A stretch of 64,000 bases of DNA from Mucilaginibacter terrigena (GTDB taxonomy: Bacteria > Bacteroidota > Bacteroidia > Sphingobacteriales > Sphingobacteriaceae), in NCBI RefSeq assembly GCF_004168255.1, contig NZ_SEWG01000004.1, positions 1 through 64,000 of the forward strand, in the 5' to 3' direction. Positions 58,978 through 64,000 of this stretch are shown here, in pieces (position 1 is the first letter of the stretch; every line of letters begins with the position of its first letter). Below the pieces are notes generated by a model. That model was not told the DNA's origin and did no database searches. It saw only the letters and a program-made list of their open reading frames with translations. The position numbers were made by a program, and so were the translations under genes.

Positions 58978-60765
58978 ATGAAAGATCTCGCATACCTCAA
59001 TAAATTTTTTATAAAATACCGCTGGCGCCTGGTGCCGGGTGTGCTTTTTGTTATCATATCAAATATTTTTGGCGTGCTGCCCGCGCAGGTTATCCGCGTA
59101 GCGTTTGACCTGGTTACCGAGAATATTGGCGTTTACCAGTTGTTCGACGGCTTTAACAGGCAGCATGTTATTTATGATATTTTTGGCTCCAGCCTGTTGC
59201 TTTTTGGCGTTTTGGTGTTGGTGCTGGCTTTGTTAAGGGGTTTGTTCCTGTTTTTTATGCGGCAAACCATTATCCTGATGTCGCGGCATATCGAGTACGA
59301 CCTGAAAAACGAGATCTATTCCCACTACCAGGTTTTATCGCTTGCTTTTTACCGCCGCCACAACACCGGCGACCTGATGAACCGCGTTACCGAGGACGTT
59401 AGCCGCGTGCGTATGTACCTGGGGCCGGGCATTATGTATACCATAAACACGGTTATCCTATTCATACTGGTGATATACGCCATGCTTACGGTAAACATTC
59501 GGCTGGCCATATTTTCGGTGCTCCCGCTGCCTATCCTTGCGGTAATTATCTTTTACGTCAATACGGTTATAGAACATCGCAGCGAGCGTATACAGCAGCG
59601 CCTGTCGGGATTATCCAGCTTTGTGCAGGAAAATTTTTCGGGCATAAGGGTCATAAAATCATACGTGCGCGAAGGTTTTGTACGCAGTAAATTCGCCGAA
59701 GAAAGCGAAGATTATAAAACACAAAGCATGGCCCTTGCCAAGGTTCAGGCATTGTTTTTCCCATCTATGTTACTATTGATAGGCCTAAGCAATGTAATTA
59801 CCATGTACATAGGCGGCGTTGAGGTAATGAAGGGCAACATCACCCCCGGCAACATCGCCGAGTTTATTGTTTACCTGAATATGCTGGCCTTCCCGGTAAT
59901 ATCGCTGGGCTGGGTAACCTCGCTTATACAACGCGCGGCAGCCTCGCAAAAACGCATCAACGAATTTTTGCACGAGCAGCCCGAGATCAAGTCACCTGAT
60001 GCAGCGCCACATACCCTTGCCGGGAAAATCGAGTTCAGGAACGTAACATTCAGGTACCCGGATACGGGTATCACCGCTATAAAAGATGTTTCGTTTACGG
60101 TAAACCCCGGCGAAATGGTGGCCATTATAGGGCGTACAGGGTCGGGTAAATCAACCATTGGCAATTTAATTATGCGGATGTATGATACTACCGGCGGCGA
60201 AATACTGATTGATGATAAACCCCTTACCCGCCTTAACCTTGATAATTACCGTTCGCAGATAGGCTTTGTGCCGCAGGAGGTTTTCCTTTTTTCGGATATC
60301 ATATCGCATAACATCGCCTTTAGCGCCGATGTGCTGGATATGCCGCGGGTTGAACAGGCCGCAAAAGATGCCGCGGTTTACAACAACATTATGGAATTGG
60401 AGAAAGGCTTTGAAACGCTTATCGGCGAACGTGGCGTAACCCTATCCGGCGGGCAAAAACAGCGCGTAAGCATTGCTCGGGCCATAGTAAAGCACCCGCA
60501 GGTGCTGATATTTGACGATTGCCTGTCGGCAGTTGACACCCGCACCGAAGAGGAAATATTAAATAACCTGGGGCGCATTATGCAGGATAAAACCAGCATC
60601 ATTATCTCGCACCGCATATCTACCATAAAAAATGCCGACAATATACTGGTGCTTGATGATGGCGAAATAGCAGAACAGGGTACCCACAACCAATTAATGG
60701 ACCTAAAAGGCCCTTACTTTGAATTGTACGAAAAACAACTGCTTGAGGAAGAAGAGCAGGCTTAA
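58978..60765 (+). CDS. ABC exporter (fused permease and ATPase)
   Basis: 595 residues: six-helix ABC transmembrane domain (about 1-315), then the ATPase with Walker A GRTGSGKST (about 383-391), signature LSGGQKQR (about 490) and Walker B LIFDDCLSAVD. The residue after the Walker B Asp is Asp instead of the catalytic Glu, as in the MdlA/B and YheI/H type; such half-transporters often work as heterodimers with one weak site, but no second half is next to it. Substrate unknown. Start by promoter: the upstream in-frame part crosses the TACTTTTG box. Confidence 0.9.
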   Translation: MKDLAYLNKFFIKYRWRLVPGVLFVIISNIFGVLPAQVIRVAFDLVTENIGVYQLFDGFNRQHVIYDIFGSSLLLFGVLVLVLALLRGLFLFFMRQTIILMSRHIEYDLKNEIYSHYQVLSLAFYRRHNTGDLMNRVTEDVSRVRMYLGPGIMYTINTVILFILVIYAMLTVNIRLAIFSVLPLPILAVIIFYVNTVIEHRSERIQQRLSGLSSFVQENFSGIRVIKSYVREGFVRSKFAEESEDYKTQSMALAKVQALFFPSMLLLIGLSNVITMYIGGVEVMKGNITPGNIAEFIVYLNMLAFPVISLGWVTSLIQRAAASQKRINEFLHEQPEIKSPDAAPHTLAGKIEFRNVTFRYPDTGITAIKDVSFTVNPGEMVAIIGRTGSGKSTIGNLIMRMYDTTGGEILIDDKPLTRLNLDNYRSQIGFVPQEVFLFSDIISHNIAFSADVLDMPRVEQAAKDAAVYNNIMELEKGFETLIGERGVTLSGGQKQRVSIARAIVKHPQVLIFDDCLSAVDTRTEEEILNNLGRIMQDKTSIIISHRISTIKNADNILVLDDGEIAEQGTHNQLMDLKGPYFELYEKQLLEEEEQA

Positions 60766-60772
60766 GCCTTAC

Positions 60773-60979
60773 TTATAGTATAGTTGCGTTAGCGGCGTTT
60801 AACACCCCACCCGGGCCGTTAACAGGCGTAAAGCTAACTTTATCGCCTACCTTTGGTGCTTTAAAATCACCATTTATTATAGCGTAGCTATAAAGCATAG
60901 CATCCTTGCTGCCATCGTTTGGTGTTATCCATCCAAATCCTTTTGTTAGGTTCCAGGTTTTCAGTATTCCGGTTTTCAT
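60773..60979 (-). CDS. Cold-shock-domain-like small protein
   Basis: 68 residues with the OB-fold outline of CspA. RNP1 is KGFGWITPNDG (close to KGFGFI), but the RNP2 VFVHFS of Csp proteins is replaced by AMLYSYA, so the usual RNA-binding aromatics are partly lost. Starts MKTGILKTWNLTKG like other members. A promoter and a long leader region (60980-61219) lie upstream, divergent from the DUF3276 gene. Function: diverged RNA/ssDNA-binding protein, inferred. Confidence 0.82.
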   Translation of the reverse strand: MKTGILKTWNLTKGFGWITPNDGSKDAMLYSYAIINGDFKAPKVGDKVSFTPVNGPGGVLNAANATIL

Positions 60980-61219
60980 GCGATTGGTTTTTTAGGTTAA
61001 ATATTTACGTACTGTTTAATGCGTTACGCAATGGGCGTAACAGTTACTAAAGTATCCTTTAAATGTACAATTAAGCTATATTTTAAATATAAAGGCAGTG
61101 TTATAGCATTTAACATGTAATTGTTTGATTAAAAAGCCAATATTATTATGCAGTTAATACTTGCAATTGAATTTTTATATATATTTAGGCCACCAAAACT
61201 ATTACAATAAAAAAAATTT

Positions 61220-61540
61220 ATGGGAGATTTTGACAACAGAGAGCGTGAAGAGGTTTACTCGAAGAAGGTGAGGGCCGGGAAGAGGACTTATTTTTTTGAT
61301 GTAAAAGCTACCCGGTCAAACGACTATTATGTGACCATCACAGAAAGTAAAAAACGTTTGGAGGATGGGGTTTTTATTAAACACAAGATCTTCTTATACA
61401 AAGAGGACTTTGAAAAATTTGCCGAAGGATTAAAAGACACTGTAGATTATATAAAAGACCACCAGGAAGTAGTTGAAAAACGCTACGAATTTAGCGAGAA
61501 CGCCGAAGTGGCAAAAGCCGACGAAGACTTCAGCTTTTAA
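61220..61540 (+). CDS. PUR-family (DUF3276) DNA/RNA-binding protein
   Basis: 106 residues, one PUR-alpha-like repeat: EEVYSKKVRAGKRTYFFDVK, then RSNDYYVTITESKKR and FIKHKIFLYKEDFEKFAE, the family's beta-beta-beta-alpha blocks. Bacterial members bind GGN-type single-stranded nucleic acid. Common in Bacteroidota. Divergent from the cold-shock-like gene and ended by a strong terminator. Its C-terminal tail is acidic (ADEDFSF). Confidence 0.9.
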   Translation: MGDFDNREREEVYSKKVRAGKRTYFFDVKATRSNDYYVTITESKKRLEDGVFIKHKIFLYKEDFEKFAEGLKDTVDYIKDHQEVVEKRYEFSENAEVAKADEDFSF

Positions 61541-61570
61541 CTTAAGATATAAACAAACCTAAACGATATT

Positions 61571-61602
61571 AAAATACCCGCTCAAAAGGCGGGTATTTTT
61601 TT
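61571..61602. terminator. Terminator between DUF3276 and mgtE
   Basis: AATACCCGC / GCGGGTATT stem with a TCAAAAG loop and a run of T; serves two convergent genes. Confidence 0.9.
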
Positions 61603-61618
61603 TAATACGTGAGTTTGC

Positions 61619-62989
61619 TTACAGCAATATGCCCTTCATAAACAGCACGGCAACGCTAAAGTAAATGATGAGGCCGGTAACATCAACCAATGTGGCTACA
61701 AATGGAGCTGACGATGTAGCAGGGTCGGCCCCTAATTTTTTCAGGAACAATGGCAGCATTGAACCCGCCAGCGACCCCCACAGCACCACCCCTATCAGTG
61801 AAAAGCCAATGGTGGCGCCAACCAGCATCCAGTGCGGGCCATACAGGTCGCTAAACATGCTGAATACGCCTATCCGTAAAAAGCCGATTATACCCAGCGT
61901 TATACCCAGCATTAAACCCGAGATGATCTCGCGGCGCATTACCCGCCACCAATCGGCAATGGTAACTTCGCCAAGAGCCATGGCCTGTATAATAAGCGTT
62001 GAGGCCTGCGAACCGCTGTTGCCCCCGCTCGAAATAATTAAAGGGATAAATAAAGCCAGTACTACAGCTTTTTCAATAGCATGTTCAAAAAAGCCCATGG
62101 CTGTTGCGGTCAGCATTTCGCCCAAAAAAAGTATTACCAGCCAGCCCACCCTTTTTTTAACCAGGCGGAACAGGTTAATATCCAAATAAGGCTCATCCAA
62201 AGCTTCGGTACCACCAATCTTCTGGATATCCTCTGTATATTCTTCGTTCGCTATCCACAAGATATCATCTACTGTAACAATACCCAAAAGGATATTCTCT
62301 TCGTCAGTTACCGGCAGTGCCGTGCGGTTATTCATCCTGAACACGTTGATAGCATCCTGCTGCGGGTCGTTTGCGCTCAGCGAAATTAAACGCCCATCCA
62401 TCAGCTGGCTGATCTTTGTTTCGGGCGCTACAAGCAAGATCTCGCGGATCCGGATATCGTCCAGCAAAATGCCGTTATCGCCAATTACGTAAATTACATC
62501 AATAGTTTCAGAATTTTTACCGTAACGACGGATGTGTGCCAGCACCCTGTTCACATCCCAGCTTTTTTTAACGGCGATATAATCCGGCGTCATCAAACGG
62601 CCAACGCTGTCTTCTTTATATCCCAACAAAGAAAGCGCCTCCTTACGGTCGGCCGGCGAAAGGTGCAGGATCAATTTGGTAACCGCATCGCCGTGCAGTT
62701 CGCTGAAAAAAGCGGTACGGTCATCTGGCGGCAGCTCATTTATGATCTCGCTTACCTTTTTACCCGAAAGCCTTTTAATGATGCGTTCCTGAGTAGGGAA
62801 GTCTAAGATCCTGAAAACATTTACCGCCCTGTTGATAGAAAGGGTTTCGATAAATTTGGGACCATATTCCGGCAGTTCGTCTATAAGTTGCTCTACGTCA
62901 GATATATTAAGGTTGTTCAAATAATCCTGTAGCGGCGTAATATCCTCCTGCTCCAGTAGTAATTCTATTTGCTCAACCATCTCTTCCAT
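61619..62989 (-). CDS. mgtE: Magnesium transporter MgtE
   Basis: 456 residues. N-terminal MgtE_N superhelix (about 1-135), two CBS domains (about 140-270) that sense magnesium, then five transmembrane helices (about 290-450) with the pore segment near SGGNSGSQASTLIIQAMALGE. The C-terminal TM ends with PFVATLVDVTGLIIYF. Length and order are normal. It lies convergent with the DUF3276 gene and upstream is the ychF promoter region. Confidence 0.95.
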   Translation of the reverse strand: MEEMVEQIELLLEQEDITPLQDYLNNLNISDVEQLIDELPEYGPKFIETLSINRAVNVFRILDFPTQERIIKRLSGKKVSEIINELPPDDRTAFFSELHGDAVTKLILHLSPADRKEALSLLGYKEDSVGRLMTPDYIAVKKSWDVNRVLAHIRRYGKNSETIDVIYVIGDNGILLDDIRIREILLVAPETKISQLMDGRLISLSANDPQQDAINVFRMNNRTALPVTDEENILLGIVTVDDILWIANEEYTEDIQKIGGTEALDEPYLDINLFRLVKKRVGWLVILFLGEMLTATAMGFFEHAIEKAVVLALFIPLIISSGGNSGSQASTLIIQAMALGEVTIADWWRVMRREIISGLMLGITLGIIGFLRIGVFSMFSDLYGPHWMLVGATIGFSLIGVVLWGSLAGSMLPLFLKKLGADPATSSAPFVATLVDVTGLIIYFSVAVLFMKGILL

Positions 62990-63088
62990 AAAAGCCCTCT
63001 TTTTACATGTTTGTAACCTGTTTTGCTGCCAATTGTGATGCTGGCAAAAGTCGTTTATTTTTTCAAATTACAAGGTAGTTTTTTCTGT

Positions 63089-63096
63089 TATCTTTG
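63089..63096 (+). promoter_or_regulatory. -7 box TATCTTTG for ychF
   Basis: TAnnTTTG match 99 bases before the ychF ATG. The transcript leader would therefore include the whole GTTCATGG inverted repeat. Confidence 0.6.
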
Positions 63097-63112
63097 CGGC
63101 TTAAAAATCAGT

Positions 63113-63182
63113 TCATGGTAACTGGTTCATAGTTCATGGCAAACATTCCTGCCAAGAACCATGAACTATGATCTATGAACCC
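63113..63182 (+). repeat. GTTCATAGTTCATGG / CCATGAACTATGATC inverted array in the ychF leader
   Basis: Left: GTTCATGGTAACTGGTTCATAG and GTTCATGGC. Right: GAACCATGAACTATGATC and TATGAACCC. The two halves are complementary, so the RNA can form a long hairpin. Same family as 2476-2575 and 18051-18118. It lies between the -7 box and the ychF start. Confidence 0.85.
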
Positions 63183-63195
63183 AAATACAATAAAA

Positions 63196-64000
63196 ATGGG
63201 TTTACAATGTGGTATAGTGGGTTTGCCAAATGTGGGTAAGTCAACACTTTTTAACTGTTTATCAAACGCCAAGGCACAGGCGGCAAACTTTCCGTTTTGC
63301 ACTATAGAGCCAAACGTGGGCGTAATTACCGTGCCCGACGAGCGCCTTACAAAACTTACAGAAATTGTTAACCCCAAGAACGTAGTGCCAAACACCATCG
63401 AGATAGTGGATATCGCAGGCCTGGTTAAGGGTGCCAGCAAGGGCGAAGGTTTGGGCAACCAGTTTTTGGCCAACATACGTGCTACAAATGCTATTATACA
63501 CGTATTGCGCTGTTTTGATAACGATAACGTGATCCACGTTGACGGATCGGTTGACCCCATCCGCGACAAGGAGATCATCGATACCGAACTGCAACTGAAG
63601 GACCTTGACTCGATAGAAAAAAAGATCCAGAAGGTGGAGAAAATGGCCAAAACCGGCGGCGACAAAGAGGCTAAGAAAACTTACGACGTATTAACAGTTT
63701 ACAGGAACCACCTGTTAGCGGGCAAATCGGCCCGTACCGCTCCCGTTGCCGAAGAAGATAAAGAATACATCGAAGATATCTGGCTGCTTACCGCCAAACC
63801 GGTAATGTACGTTTGTAATGTAGACGAAGGCTCGGTAAGTACAGGTAACGCTTATGTTGAACGTGTTAAAGCCGCTGTTAAGGACGAGAACGCGGAGGTA
63901 TTGATCATATCGGCACAAATAGAAGCCGAAATTTCTGAATTAGAATCGTACGAGGAACGCCAGGAATTTTTAAACGACCTGGGCTTAACCGAATCGGGCG
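63196..64000 (+). CDS. ychF: Redox-regulated ATPase YchF (partial at window end)
   Basis: First 268 residues visible, no stop before the window ends. Universal OLA1/YchF P-loop protein that prefers ATP and binds the 70S ribosome. Starts MGLQCGIVGLPNVGKSTLFN (P-loop GLPNVGKST), with NFPFCTIEPNVGVITVPD, VDIAGLVKGASKGEGLGNQFLANIR (G3 and switch II), and the YVCNVDEG loop in place of NKxD. The C-terminal TGS-like domain lies beyond the window. The leader contains an inverted repeat and the ATG at 63196 matches the family start. Confidence 0.96.
   Translation, partial: MGLQCGIVGLPNVGKSTLFNCLSNAKAQAANFPFCTIEPNVGVITVPDERLTKLTEIVNPKNVVPNTIEIVDIAGLVKGASKGEGLGNQFLANIRATNAIIHVLRCFDNDNVIHVDGSVDPIRDKEIIDTELQLKDLDSIEKKIQKVEKMAKTGGDKEAKKTYDVLTVYRNHLLAGKSARTAPVAEEDKEYIEDIWLLTAKPVMYVCNVDEGSVSTGNAYVERVKAAVKDENAEVLIISAQIEAEISELESYEERQEFLNDLGLTESG

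Noticed and set aside
58739..58978. 79-residue open frame as a gene
   Set aside because: It reads the GGGCGTTGCC repeat and AT-rich DNA, has no recognised domain, and runs into the ABC gene start in its promoter.
1..64000. tRNA, rRNA, tmRNA or prophage genes
   Set aside because: I looked for characteristic tRNA arm sequences, 16S/23S segments and phage genes and found none; a covariance search was not possible.

Overview
The window is chromosomal DNA from a Bacteroidota bacterium, most likely family Sphingobacteriaceae and close to Mucilaginibacter or Pedobacter. The genus is an inference from protein style and repeat families; I could not run a search. The phylum is supported by repeated -7 boxes of the form TAnnTTTG just upstream of genes and by typical gene content: fused SecDF, a PUR-alpha-like DUF3276 protein, DUF5522, a Rho with a long disordered insert, a long NusB and LptF/LptG-type permeases. 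I found no rRNA, tRNA, CRISPR array, prophage or biosynthetic cluster. Almost everything is housekeeping.  Layout: 0-8 kb holds gatC, an acyltransferase, trpS, a deoxynucleoside kinase, a secreted unknown, pyrG and yidC. 8-16 kb holds an AT-rich unknown, an exonuclease/GIY-YIG fusion, a flavin-type oxidase-like protein, pyrF, rho, pssA, purS, an Hpt protein and folK. 16-24.5 kb holds sppA, polX, an S23 four-helix-bundle cassette, and an ADP-heptose/LPS block (kinase, gmhA, adenylyltransferase, heptosyltransferase-like), then an outer-membrane barrel and sixA. 25-34.7 kb holds dprA, a BlaI/M56-TonB regulatory pair with three operator dyads, rsmG, an ECF sigma factor, a GT2, tgt, an Lpt permease and an EamA transporter. 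After an 835-bp AT-rich gap come lapA-like, ispE, thyA, a second S23 cassette, folA and secDF. 42-52 kb holds ndh, HMG-CoA lyase, GNAT, a small permease-like protein, fba, accD, two low-complexity proteins, a cysteine desulfurase, glmM and a PAP2 phosphatase. 52-58.5 kb is a minus-strand run: marR, DUF5522, an MBL exonuclease, coaE, a YbbR protein, yajC, DUF1573, nusB and leucine dehydrogenase. The end holds an ABC exporter, a cold-shock-like protein, DUF3276, mgtE and the 5' part of ychF.  The most unusual material lies between genes. At least a dozen families of short repeats occupy the intergenic spaces, mostly as inverted arms. The best defined is an octamer array (GTCATTGG on one side, AATGACCC on the other) that brackets two near-identical S23-family genes 18 kb apart and also occurs without the gene. 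The right-hand octamer carries the overlapping start/stop ATGA. The arrays encode the last codons and stop of polX, the C-terminal tails of both S23 proteins and the start codon of folA. One cassette splits what looks like a thyA-folA operon. I regard this S23/octamer element as the best candidate for an undescribed mobile or repeat-propagating system here.
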